Assembly (NCBI GenBank): GCA_963843565.1
Contig: CAWJKY010000003.1
Coordinates: forward strand, 1,364,001-1,428,000
DNA length: 64,000 nt
Reading direction: 5' to 3'
Source of the DNA: DASZQY01 sp963843565
GTDB lineage: Bacteria > Pseudomonadota > Alphaproteobacteria > Rhizobiales > Kaistiaceae
Below are positions 41,628 through 49,307 of this stretch, piece by piece. The position numbers and the translations under genes are program-made. Position 1 is the first letter of the stretch; every line of letters starts with the position of its first letter. Below the pieces are notes generated by a model, which worked only from the letters and a program-made list of their open reading frames with translations, was not told the DNA's origin and did not search any database.

Positions 41628-43013
41628 ATGACGTTCCGCTTTCGATCCTCTGTCTGTCGGTGGGCGCCGCTACGGGCCGCGCCGCTCGTCATCCTGGCAG
41701 GCTTTGCCTGGCCGGCTGAAGCCAGGCCGCTTATCCCGATGTGCCCCGGCGTCACGATCGTGACCGCGATCAGCAACAGCAACGGCGACTACGAGTCGAT
41801 CAAGACGGTCGAGGCGATGGACGCCGACAAGATGCGCATCCGCTATTCGGCGGAGTACGTCGCGGTCGACATGTTCAGCGACACGCCGGCGCAATTGAAG
41901 CGGACGGTCACCTTCCGGAATATCCTGAACGCTGACCTCGACAGTGCAACGCTGTATCTCCAGCACTTCGAGGAAGTGATTCCGGAAACCGTCCCTGAGA
42001 CGACATCGATCGGCATCTCCAGAGCTGTCTTCGACGCGCTGAAGAAGGACGGCTCGACCGACTTCGGCATCTTCATCGGATTCAGCCAGGACACGGAGTC
42101 GGTCGACCGCGACGTGACTCCGAACGTCTACGACAACCAGATGATCGCGAGGGTGACTCGCGGCGGCGACGAGACCCCGCTGAAGGTCACGGTCAACAAC
42201 GTCGAAACGGAACTGCCGGTCATCCGTTTCGGCGGCGATTTCTACGGCGACCAATCGGAATTCTGGGTGCTCGACGATCCCGAGAATCCCCTGATGCTCA
42301 AGTTCCGCATCGGCATCGACGCGAACCAGCTGCCGTCGCCGGAAGAAGCGGAGATGAACAAGAGCATGGGCATTCCCGTCCCGACCAGCCGGGACAAGGA
42401 ATCGCTCCAGGTCGTCAAGATCATCACCCCTTGCGCGACACCAGTCGAGGAAGTGGCCGGTGGCGGCGCATCAGGCGGCGGCGCGGGCGAATTGCCGAAC
42501 ATCGAGATCGCGGGCAGCGGCGGCGACACCCCGGTGACACCTCCACCTCCACCTCCGCCACCGCCGCCTCCACCACCTCCGCCGCCACCTCCGCCGCCGT
42601 CACCTCCGGCCCTGCCGCCAAATTCGCCGGCGGCCGTCGAAAGCGCCGCCATCGAGAAGCAGATCCAGGATGACGGTCGTGCCGAGATCCAGGACATCTT
42701 CTTCTCCTTCAACAGCGACGAGATTCGCGATGAGTCCGAACCGACGCTGACCGCGATCGCCGACCTGATGACGCGCCACCCGGACTGGAAGTTCAGCATC
42801 GAGGGGCACACCGACAGCGTCGGCGGTGACGACTACAACCTCGATCTTTCCAAACGGCGCGCGGCGGCCGTGCTTGCGGCGCTGGTGAAGGGCCATTCGA
42901 TCGCCGCCGACCGGCTGACGAGCACGGGCTTCGGTGAATCGCGGCCGATTGCAGACAATGCAACGCTGGAAGGACGCGCGCAGAACCGCCGCGTCGAACT
43001 GGTCAAGCAATGA
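41628..43013 (+). CDS. OmpA-like peptidoglycan-associated protein with proline hinge
   Basis: A 461-residue exported protein. Signal peptide about residues 1-32 (LRAAPLVILAGFAWPAEA). Residues about 33-300 are an unrecognised beta-rich domain (GDYESIKTVEAMDADKMRIRYSAEY). Then a low-complexity hinge of 20 consecutive prolines (residues 305-324, bases 42540-42599). The C-terminal 110 residues are an OmpA domain: IFFSFNSDEIRDESEPTL, IEGHTDSVGGDDYNLDLSKRRA, STGFGESRPIADN. The OmpA part would bind peptidoglycan; the hinge would span the periplasm. ATG 41628 is chosen to fit the signal. Overlaps the next gene by four bases. Confidence 0.85.
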   Translation: MTFRFRSSVCRWAPLRAAPLVILAGFAWPAEARPLIPMCPGVTIVTAISNSNGDYESIKTVEAMDADKMRIRYSAEYVAVDMFSDTPAQLKRTVTFRNILNADLDSATLYLQHFEEVIPETVPETTSIGISRAVFDALKKDGSTDFGIFIGFSQDTESVDRDVTPNVYDNQMIARVTRGGDETPLKVTVNNVETELPVIRFGGDFYGDQSEFWVLDDPENPLMLKFRIGIDANQLPSPEEAEMNKSMGIPVPTSRDKESLQVVKIITPCATPVEEVAGGGASGGGAGELPNIEIAGSGGDTPVTPPPPPPPPPPPPPPPPPPPPSPPALPPNSPAAVESAAIEKQIQDDGRAEIQDIFFSFNSDEIRDESEPTLTAIADLMTRHPDWKFSIEGHTDSVGGDDYNLDLSKRRAAAVLAALVKGHSIAADRLTSTGFGESRPIADNATLEGRAQNRRVELVKQ

Positions 43014-43789
43014 GAGGCGTCATGCGTCCGATCCTGCCGACCCGGCGCCGTATCGTGCAGGCGATGGTCGCTCTGCCCGCCGTCCTCGCTCTGCGGCAGG
43101 CACGCGCCGAAGGCGAGCCGGAGGAGCTTCCTCCCGACGCGATGACGCCCGTGCACGAGCGCTACGGGACCCTGACCTCCTATGCAGATACCGGCAAGGT
43201 GACGGTCACCTACCAATGGCCCGACACGCCCGAAACGGTCGATCACTACCGCTTCGAGACGGCGTTCCGCGCGCCGCGTAATTTCTTCTTCCGGTTCGAT
43301 GCCGAACCGGAGAGCGGCGGCGATACGTTTGTCGTCTGGGCCGAAGTCAGCAAACCCTTCCAGAGCTGGTGGAAGGCGACGGGTGTCCACGAAATCTACG
43401 ACGGCGGCCGGGGTGTCGACGCCTTCTTTGCCGGCGGCTCGCCGACCAAGGAATCGGTCAACCTGCTCGGCCCGCACGTCTTCTCGCAGGCGCTGCTCTA
43501 CGGCCCGACGTCGCGCCTGATCAACCTGCAAGACGCCGGCGAAGAGGCGATCGCGGGACATGCATGCAGCAAGTACGTGGCGGACGGGCGTCAGACCGGC
43601 GTCGTTACCAACGACATCCGCCCGATCACCGTCTGGGTCGACAAGGACCTGATGCTCGTCCGGAAGGTGCAGCAGGAAGCCCAGACGGACGCCCCCAAGG
43701 GCCTCGTCGACAGAATGGTCTACGAGATCGAGCCGATCGCCAATCCCGAGCTCGGCGACGACCGCTTCGTCTTCACGCCGCCCGGCTGA
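43010..43789 (+). CDS. DUF2092-like exported protein
   Basis: A 259-residue protein with a signal peptide (about residues 5-33; RRRIVQAMVALPAVLALRQARA). The mature part resembles DUF2092/LolA-like beta folds: YADTGKVTVTYQWPDTPETVDHYRFETAFRAPRNFFFRFD, later NLQDAGEEAIAGHACSKYVADG and VWVDKDLMLVRKV. Such proteins are periplasmic lipid- or peptide-binding sheets; the function is unknown. The ATG 43010 overlaps the OmpA-like stop (ATGA); ATG 43022 is an alternative. It is probably made together with the OmpA-like protein. Confidence 0.75.
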   Translation: MRGVMRPILPTRRRIVQAMVALPAVLALRQARAEGEPEELPPDAMTPVHERYGTLTSYADTGKVTVTYQWPDTPETVDHYRFETAFRAPRNFFFRFDAEPESGGDTFVVWAEVSKPFQSWWKATGVHEIYDGGRGVDAFFAGGSPTKESVNLLGPHVFSQALLYGPTSRLINLQDAGEEAIAGHACSKYVADGRQTGVVTNDIRPITVWVDKDLMLVRKVQQEAQTDAPKGLVDRMVYEIEPIANPELGDDRFVFTPPG

Positions 43790-43801
43790 GAGCGCCCACG
43801 G

Positions 43802-45502
43802 TCAGTGGAAGCCCTCCATGCCGGTCAGGCCACGGCCAAGGCACTTCTCCTTGTCTTTGTAGTTGACGCAGACGATGCCGCCGACGGACGGATCGGCGCG
43901 TGCCTCCAGCACGTCATTGCCGCCGCCGTTGGAGATGACCATCGATCCACCAACGCCATTGTCAACCAAGCGGACAAGATCGGCGTGGCCGTTGCTGATG
44001 GCGATCGCGCCGGATGCCCCCAAAGCCTTCATGACGGCAAGCTCGCTTCCGCCCTTGGCGACGTAGACCGCGCCGCCCTCCGGGTCGCCTTCCACCCCCG
44101 CGACGACGGCCGCGTCCTTGAGGATGCGCAGCGAGCCGGCGCCATCCGAGTTCGCGCCAAGGGTCGCCGCCGGATTGCCGCCTGAGTTGTAGATGCGCAC
44201 ACCCGCCGTGCCGCCGGCTGCAACGCCGATGCTGATCGCCGACCGGCCGCCGTTGGGCCCGTAAAGATCGAGTTGGCCAGCGGAGGTCTCCGACTGCTCC
44301 AGAACCGCCATCGGCTTGCCCGCCTCGCCGATCCGGAACGCGAGGCGGCCATTCTCGCCATAGCCGGCGACAAGCACGGGCGTCGAGCCGCCGCCAAAGA
44401 TCCTCATGAATGCCTTGCCGTCGCCGTTGTCGCCGAGCGACGCGAGCGGCCGGTTCTGACTACTGACCACGAAGCCGGTTGCCTTCGGAGTCGCGCCCAT
44501 CAGGGTCGACTTGCCGCCGATCTTCGCGGTGACAGTCGCCGTGCTCGCGTCAGCCGTGGCGATCAGGCCGTCCTCGCCGGAGCCGAGCTTGAGGGTGGCG
44601 CCATCGCCGCCCTCGGCGGGACCAAGGGTCACGACAGCCTCGCCGCCGGGCGGCGACAGCTTCAACTCGCCGCCGCCGCTTCCCTCGCCCGCAGTGATGG
44701 TCGCGATGGTCTGGCCGCTGTCGTCGCCCACGAACACACCCGCCTTGCCGGTGGCGCGATCGAAACCGCCGGTGAAGACAGGCTTGTCCGAGCCGTTGAA
44801 GATAACGACCCGATACTTGTCGTCGCCGAACGAGCCAAGGCCGGCGAACGGCAGGTCGCCACGGCTTGCGACGAAGCCACGGATGTTCTCGATGTCGCCC
44901 ATCTGGAAATGGGTGCCGTTGGCGTCGACCATCATTCCGGTCTTTTCGGGCATTGCGACGATGCGTGCCGTGTGCCCGCCCTTGTTCAGCACGAGTTGCG
45001 GCCCGCCCGAAGCCGTATCGAATGTCAAGACCTGCTCGGCGCCCTGGCTGACCGAGATCGCCGGCGAGGTGCCGCCGCCGGGCGCCAGGAAGAGCGAGCC
45101 GCCCGCACCCGAGAGGTTGAGCCTGGGACCGGCACCGGCGACCTTGACGCTGGCGGTGTTGTTGCCACTGAAGAGCACGAGCTCCGGCTGGCCTCCATTG
45201 GCCGACAATCGGGCGGTGCCGTTTCCACCGCTGATGTCGAGTTCGCCGCCGCCGCCTTGCTCGGTGACCGAAAAGATCGTCTGGCCGTTCGCACCGACGA
45301 CCTCGAACGGCGCCTTGATCGGTTCGTCGGCCTTCTTCTCAAGCGCGTCGACGCGAGCGGTGAGCGCGGCGATGGCGGCAGCGGAGCCGTCCTGCGCCTG
45401 AGCGCCAAGATGCGTCGTCAGCGCCGCACCGCCGGCCGCTCCCGCGCCGAGTACCAGGAGCACACGCGCCACCGAGCCCAGTCCACCTGCAATGCGAACC
45501 AT
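43802..45502 (-). CDS. Unrecognised 566-residue glycine-rich beta-repeat protein, membrane anchored
   Basis: I do not recognise this protein. Residues 1-35 contain a hydrophobic signal or anchor (VARVLLVLGAGAAGGAALTT); residues 40-57 look like a short coiled coil (AAAIAALTARVDALEKK); from about 60 to 540 the sequence is a long run of imperfect 20-30-residue units rich in Gly, Ala, Val, Thr (for example ELDISGGNGTARLSANGG, RLNLSGAGGSLFLAPGGG, RIYNSGGNPAATLGANSDG). The end is CVNYKDKEKCLGRG with two cysteines. The pattern suggests a beta-solenoid or trimeric fibre facing the periplasm or surface. ATG 45502 fits GGAG at eight bases. Converges on the DUF2092-like gene. Confidence 0.7.
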   Translation of the reverse strand: MVRIAGGLGSVARVLLVLGAGAAGGAALTTHLGAQAQDGSAAAIAALTARVDALEKKADEPIKAPFEVVGANGQTIFSVTEQGGGGELDISGGNGTARLSANGGQPELVLFSGNNTASVKVAGAGPRLNLSGAGGSLFLAPGGGTSPAISVSQGAEQVLTFDTASGGPQLVLNKGGHTARIVAMPEKTGMMVDANGTHFQMGDIENIRGFVASRGDLPFAGLGSFGDDKYRVVIFNGSDKPVFTGGFDRATGKAGVFVGDDSGQTIATITAGEGSGGGELKLSPPGGEAVVTLGPAEGGDGATLKLGSGEDGLIATADASTATVTAKIGGKSTLMGATPKATGFVVSSQNRPLASLGDNGDGKAFMRIFGGGSTPVLVAGYGENGRLAFRIGEAGKPMAVLEQSETSAGQLDLYGPNGGRSAISIGVAAGGTAGVRIYNSGGNPAATLGANSDGAGSLRILKDAAVVAGVEGDPEGGAVYVAKGGSELAVMKALGASGAIAISNGHADLVRLVDNGVGGSMVISNGGGNDVLEARADPSVGGIVCVNYKDKEKCLGRGLTGMEGFH

Positions 45503-45599
45503 GACCATGTCTCCGAACCAAGAAATGAGATGGGCGGAGACTATTCCCGAACCTGGTGGTCCGGAAGCGGTCCGCATCACGCCCGGCATCGGAGCGTCG

Positions 45600-45703
45600 C
45601 GCCGACATCCTCATCGAGGCGGGTGCGGAAACCGTCATCCACCGCTTCGACCACCTGGCCCAGATCGCCGAAGCGCTGGGCCTCGGAAGGGATCGAGGGG
45701 CAG
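45600..45703 (+). pseudogene. Duplicated 3' fragment of the HAD hydrolase gene
   Basis: This stretch repeats the last 105 bases of the HAD gene at 38393-38497 with about a dozen differences and a two-base deletion. The encoded DILIEAGAETVIHRFDHLAQ is almost the same as the parent C-terminus, and the parent TAG has become CAG. No upstream part of the gene is present, so it cannot be functional. It lies in the gap between the 566-residue protein gene and the TetR gene; the rest of that 307-bp gap holds only the TetR operator. Confidence 0.8.
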
Positions 45704-45771
45704 GCCCTCCCCGCCGGTCACATCTCCCGAAGATCCACGGTCCACCCCGGGTTGACCCGTACACCCGTACC

Positions 45772-45799
45772 TAGTAAGTAAGTGATTGATTGCTTACTA
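45772..45799. promoter_or_regulatory. Inverted repeat, probable TetR operator
   Basis: TAGTAAG (45772-45778) and CTTACTA (45793-45799) form a seven-bp inverted repeat with a 14-base spacer, ending ten bases before the TetR-type gene. A TTGACC at 45752 could be the -35 box, so the operator would cover the -10 region. The sequence is markedly AT-rich in a GC-rich surrounding. Confidence 0.6.
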
Positions 45800-45809
45800 A
45801 AGGTACCCC

Positions 45810-46424
45810 ATGGGCCGCCCCAAAATCATCGCAGACAAGGATCTGCTGGCCTGCGCCCGCGCGGTGTTCATGCGCCAGGGACCCGCGGCGCCGACGCGCG
45901 CGATCGCAGCCGCCGCCGGCATCTCCGAGGCCGCGGTCTTCAAACGCTTCGCGAGCAAGTCGGCGCTCTATCTCGCCGCCATGACGCCGCCGCCGGTCGC
46001 GCCGGGCGATCTCATCGCCGACGAGATCGACGACGTACGTGCCGCGCTGATCGAAACCGCCAACCGTTTGCTCGCCTACTTCCGCGACGTCATTCCGCCG
46101 GTGATGCAGTTGGCCACCCACCGGGGCGGCGGGCTCGCCGGAATCGCCAGCCAGTTCGCGCCGGAGCGCAGCGAGGCAGTCGCAACCGCCCTCCTCGGCT
46201 TTCTGGAGCGGCGGCGGGCGACCGGCGACATCGATCCCCCCGACGTCACCGCGACCGCTCAGCTGCTCATCGCCGCCATCCACTCGCTGGCGAGCTTCGA
46301 AATCCTCGGGTTGCATGGCGGCGCGGACCTTTCGCCGGCGATCCCGGGCTTCATCGATCAGCTCTGGGCCGGTATTGCGCCACGCGGCCGTCGCCGTCCC
46401 CGACAGAAGGGAGCACACCCATGA
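45810..46424 (+). CDS. TetR/AcrR family transcriptional regulator
   Basis: A 204-residue repressor: the N-terminal helix-turn-helix (residues about 8-52) reads LLACARAVFMRQGPAAPTRAIAAAAGISEAAVFKRFASKSALYLA, and the C-terminal helical part would bind a ligand and form dimers. The operator lies directly before it, suggesting autoregulation; the next gene overlaps it by four bases, so that membrane protein is the likely target. Confidence 0.92.
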   Translation: MGRPKIIADKDLLACARAVFMRQGPAAPTRAIAAAAGISEAAVFKRFASKSALYLAAMTPPPVAPGDLIADEIDDVRAALIETANRLLAYFRDVIPPVMQLATHRGGGLAGIASQFAPERSEAVATALLGFLERRRATGDIDPPDVTATAQLLIAAIHSLASFEILGLHGGADLSPAIPGFIDQLWAGIAPRGRRRPRQKGAHP

Positions 46425-46846
46425 CCCGTCAGACTGCTGCCAAGGCCGCTTTCGCGGCGTTCGTCGGCGCCACCGCCATGTGGATTCTCGCCGGCGTCTG
46501 GCACGAGATCGTGGCGCGACAACTCTACGAGGCCGCCGAGCGCGGACCGCATCAGGGCGTCCTCCTGTTCTTCGTTGCCTACCTGCTGCTTGCCGTGATC
46601 ATGACCTTTTTCCTGCGCCATACCCGGGTGTCGGACAACGCGCTGATCCACGGCACGGTCATCGGCGCGGTCATAGGCCTTCTGTGGGTCTTTCCCCACG
46701 AGTTCACTGACGCGGTCGCCCACGGCGAGCCGCTCGGCTATGTCTTCGTCAACGGGCTGTGGCACGTGGTCGAGCAAGGCGCCGGCGGCGCCATCATCGC
46801 CTCGGTGATGCGCGCGCTGGAACGCGGCCGCCCGCTCGCCGCCTGA
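46421..46846 (+). CDS. Integral membrane protein of unknown function
   Basis: A 141-residue protein with four hydrophobic segments (about residues 8-28, 45-65, 75-95, 105-130), including ATAMWILAGVWHEIVARQLYE and GYVFVNGLWHVVEQGAGGAIIASVM; two His-Glu-containing W-H-E/W-H-V-V-E motifs are striking and could bind a metal or protons. I do not recognise a family. The ATG overlaps the TetR stop (ATGA), so it is co-expressed and probably controlled by that repressor. Confidence 0.7.
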   Translation: MTRQTAAKAAFAAFVGATAMWILAGVWHEIVARQLYEAAERGPHQGVLLFFVAYLLLAVIMTFFLRHTRVSDNALIHGTVIGAVIGLLWVFPHEFTDAVAHGEPLGYVFVNGLWHVVEQGAGGAIIASVMRALERGRPLAA

Positions 46847-46887
46847 ACGGGCCGGCGGCGCGACTCGTTCAGCGAACCGAGAGACGG

Positions 46888-47259
46888 ATGTCCTTGACCC
46901 CGAAGGACCTGCTCGCCAAATACGAACGGCGCATCAACCGGCACGATTTCGGCGAGATGGTGCCGCTGATCGCGCCCGACGCGGTCTTCTGGTTCTCCGA
47001 CGGCAGCCATGTCGGCATCGACGCGATCCGCGCCGCGTTCGAGAGAACCTGGGAGGCGCTCCAAAACGACACCTATTGGCTCGACGAGGTGCGCTGGATC
47101 GCGGAAGACGACGAGGTCGCCGCCTGCATCTACCGTTTCAACTGGCGCACCACGATCAAGGGCCAGCCGGCGTCAGGCTCCGGCCGGGGTACCACCGTCA
47201 TGCGCAAGATCGACGGACGCTGGCAGATCGTCCACGAGCACCTGAGCGCGGACGGATAG
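46888..47259 (+). CDS. SnoaL/NTF2-like domain protein
   Basis: A 123-residue cone-shaped NTF2-like fold: LAKYERRINRHDFGEMVPLIAPDAVFWFSDGSHVGIDAIRAAFERTWEALQ followed by four beta strands ending RKIDGRWQIVHEHLS. Members range from ketosteroid isomerase-like enzymes to binding proteins; the function is unknown. ATG 46888 is used. It follows the membrane protein by 41 bp and may belong to the same unit. It converges on the gcv operon. Confidence 0.85.
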   Translation: MSLTPKDLLAKYERRINRHDFGEMVPLIAPDAVFWFSDGSHVGIDAIRAAFERTWEALQNDTYWLDEVRWIAEDDEVAACIYRFNWRTTIKGQPASGSGRGTTVMRKIDGRWQIVHEHLSADG

Positions 47260-47280
47260 CGCGCCTTCGCCTCGTCGCCC

Positions 47281-48873
47281 CTACTCCGCCGCTTGGCTGT
47301 AGGGCTCCGGCTTCTCCCACTTCAGCTTGGGGGAGCGCGCGGCGCGGGTTTCGTCGAGCCGGCGGCGCGGGGCGAACAGCGGCGCCTGATGGAAGCGCTC
47401 GGCCTCGCCGCGCCTGGCCCGCAGCACGAGATCGCGGAGCGCGCCGACGAACAGATCGAGCGAGGCCTTCGATTCCGACTCGGTCGGCTCGATCAGCAGC
47501 GCACCGTGGACGACCAGCGGGAAATACATGGTCATCGGGTGGAAGCCCTCGTCGATCATCGCCTTGGCGAAATCGAGGGTGGTGACGCCGGTGCCGTCGA
47601 GGAAGGTGTCGTCGAACAGCGCCTCGTGCATGCAGACGCGGTCGCCGAAGGGCTGGCTCATGACGTCGCGGAGGCTGGCGCGCAGGTAGTTGGCGTTGAG
47701 CACGGCGTCCTCGGAGGCCTGCTTCATGCCGTCGACGCCGTGACAGAGCATGTAGGAGAGCGCCCGCACGAACATGCCCATCTGGCCGTGGAAGGCCGCC
47801 ATGCGGCCGAAGGGCGTGGCGCCCTCGCCGGCGTCGCGGCGGGTTTCGACGAACTCGGCGCCGTCTGCTGCAAGGCGCACGAAGGGCACCGGCGCGAAAC
47901 CCGCGAGCTTGTCCGAGAAGACCACCGGCCCCGAGCCCGGGCCGCCACCGCCGTGAGGCGTCGAGAAGGTCTTGTGGAGGTTGATGTGCATGGCGTCGAC
48001 GCCGAGATCGCCGGGGCGGACCTTGCCGACGATGGCGTTGAAGTTGGCGCCGTCGGCATAGAAGAAGGCGCCCGCGGCATGAACGCCATCGGCGATCGCC
48101 ACCACGTCGCGCTCGAACAGACCGCAGGTGTTGGGGTTGGTGAGCATGATCGCGGCGACGTCCGGCGACAGGCGCTTCTTCACCTCGTCCGGGTCGACGG
48201 TGCCGTCGTCGCGGGCCGGCACATCCACCACCTTGAAGCCAAGCAGCGCGGCGGTCGCCGGATTGGTCCCGTGGGCCGATTCCGGCACGAGCACGGTCGT
48301 GCGCCTGTCGCCGCGCGCGTCCAGCGCCGCCTTGATCGCCATCATGCCGCACAACTCGCCGTGGGCGCCGGCCTTGGGGCCGACAGCGACGCTCGCCATG
48401 CCGGTCAGCTCGAGCAGCCAGCGGCCGAGCTCGGCGATGAGATCGAAGGCGCCGGGCACGGTGGAGGCCGGCTGGAGCGGGTGGATATCGCCGAAGCCCG
48501 GCAGCCGCGCCATCTTCTCGTTGATGCGCGGGTTGTGCTTCATGGTGCACGAGCCCAGCGGATAGATGCCGGCATCGATGGCGTAGTTCTTCTGGCTGAG
48601 GCGCACGTAGTGGCGCATCGCCTCCGGCTCGGTGAGGCCGGGGAGATCGAGCGGCGCGCGGCGGGCATGATTGCCCAATTTTCCCTTCCCTGTCGCGCCT
48701 CCGGCGCTCCTCGCCTCTTGTGGCGGCAGGTCGACTCCGGTGACCTCGGGGCGGCCGACCTCGAAGATCAGCGGCTCCTCGATCTGAAGTCCGCGGTTGG
48801 CGGTGAAGGTGGCGTCGCCAGCGAGGTCGTTGGCGTTGGCGGGCACGGTCGCGCGGCCCTGATCGTTCAGCAT
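47281..48873 (-). CDS. gcvPB: Glycine dehydrogenase (decarboxylating) subunit 2
   Basis: A 530-residue PLP enzyme subunit; with GcvPA it decarboxylates glycine and loads the aminomethyl group on GcvH. The PLP-lysine motif INLHKTFSTPHGGGGPG is present, as are ESAHGTNPATAALLGF and TNPNTCGLFERDVVAIADGVH. The two-subunit form (gcvPA/gcvPB) replaces the single GcvP of many other bacteria. It is the last gene of the operon and begins five bp after the unknown gene. Start ATG 48873. Confidence 0.96.
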   Translation of the reverse strand: MLNDQGRATVPANANDLAGDATFTANRGLQIEEPLIFEVGRPEVTGVDLPPQEARSAGGATGKGKLGNHARRAPLDLPGLTEPEAMRHYVRLSQKNYAIDAGIYPLGSCTMKHNPRINEKMARLPGFGDIHPLQPASTVPGAFDLIAELGRWLLELTGMASVAVGPKAGAHGELCGMMAIKAALDARGDRRTTVLVPESAHGTNPATAALLGFKVVDVPARDDGTVDPDEVKKRLSPDVAAIMLTNPNTCGLFERDVVAIADGVHAAGAFFYADGANFNAIVGKVRPGDLGVDAMHINLHKTFSTPHGGGGPGSGPVVFSDKLAGFAPVPFVRLAADGAEFVETRRDAGEGATPFGRMAAFHGQMGMFVRALSYMLCHGVDGMKQASEDAVLNANYLRASLRDVMSQPFGDRVCMHEALFDDTFLDGTGVTTLDFAKAMIDEGFHPMTMYFPLVVHGALLIEPTESESKASLDLFVGALRDLVLRARRGEAERFHQAPLFAPRRRLDETRAARSPKLKWEKPEPYSQAAE

Positions 48874-48878
48874 CTGGT

Positions 48879-49307
48879 TTATTGCCCCTCGTGCGCCGGT
48901 CGACGAGTTGGCTTTCGCGCAGGTCGACTTGGAGGGCTGACGTTTGCTCCCTTGGCGTATGCGCTTTCAAGCTCACCTTCAGTGGGTGGGTAGATGTCAC
49001 ACCAATCAAACGTGAATACGGCTTCCCTCTCCACATTCAGATCTCCGATCCAATCGAGGCCGTCGCCCGGAAGGCCGGTGTCCTGATTTACAACCAATGC
49101 AGTCAGGGCGGGCAGATCGTTGTGCTCACACCAGAACATCAAGTGCCCCAGCATCTCCGACAGCACTCCTGCACCGCCAAACTTGATGGCCTCGGCAACG
49201 TGGCCGTAGGTCAGAATTCTTCTGGCACGGGCCGCTGCGGTTAGCAGGGAGTAGATTTGTAGTGCGCGGCTTGGGCGCGTCCTCACTTCGCTGAATCGCC
49301 TAATCAC
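48879..49307 (-). CDS. Unknown protein within the gcv operon (142 aa)
   Basis: It begins GTG 49307, sharing one base with the gcvPA stop (TAGTG), with GGAGG in the gcvPA end, and ends five bp before gcvPB. The core reads LTYGHVAEAIKFGGAGVLSEMLGHLMFWCEHNDLPALTALVVNQDTGLPG, which resembles a widespread uncharacterised family with a T-Y-G-x-V-A / N-x-L-P-x-L-T-x-L-V-V-N pattern (a fold like alkyltransferase-like proteins is possible). The tail is basic. It is AT-richer than gcvPA and gcvPB, so it is probably an inserted gene. I cannot assign a function. Confidence 0.7.
   Translation of the reverse strand: MIRRFSEVRTRPSRALQIYSLLTAAARARRILTYGHVAEAIKFGGAGVLSEMLGHLMFWCEHNDLPALTALVVNQDTGLPGDGLDWIGDLNVEREAVFTFDWCDIYPPTEGELESAYAKGANVSPPSRPARKPTRRPAHEGQ

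Noticed and set aside
45556..45774. 72-codon open frame as a functional gene
   Set aside because: Its only recognisable part is the copied tail of the HAD gene; no start signal and no complete domain.
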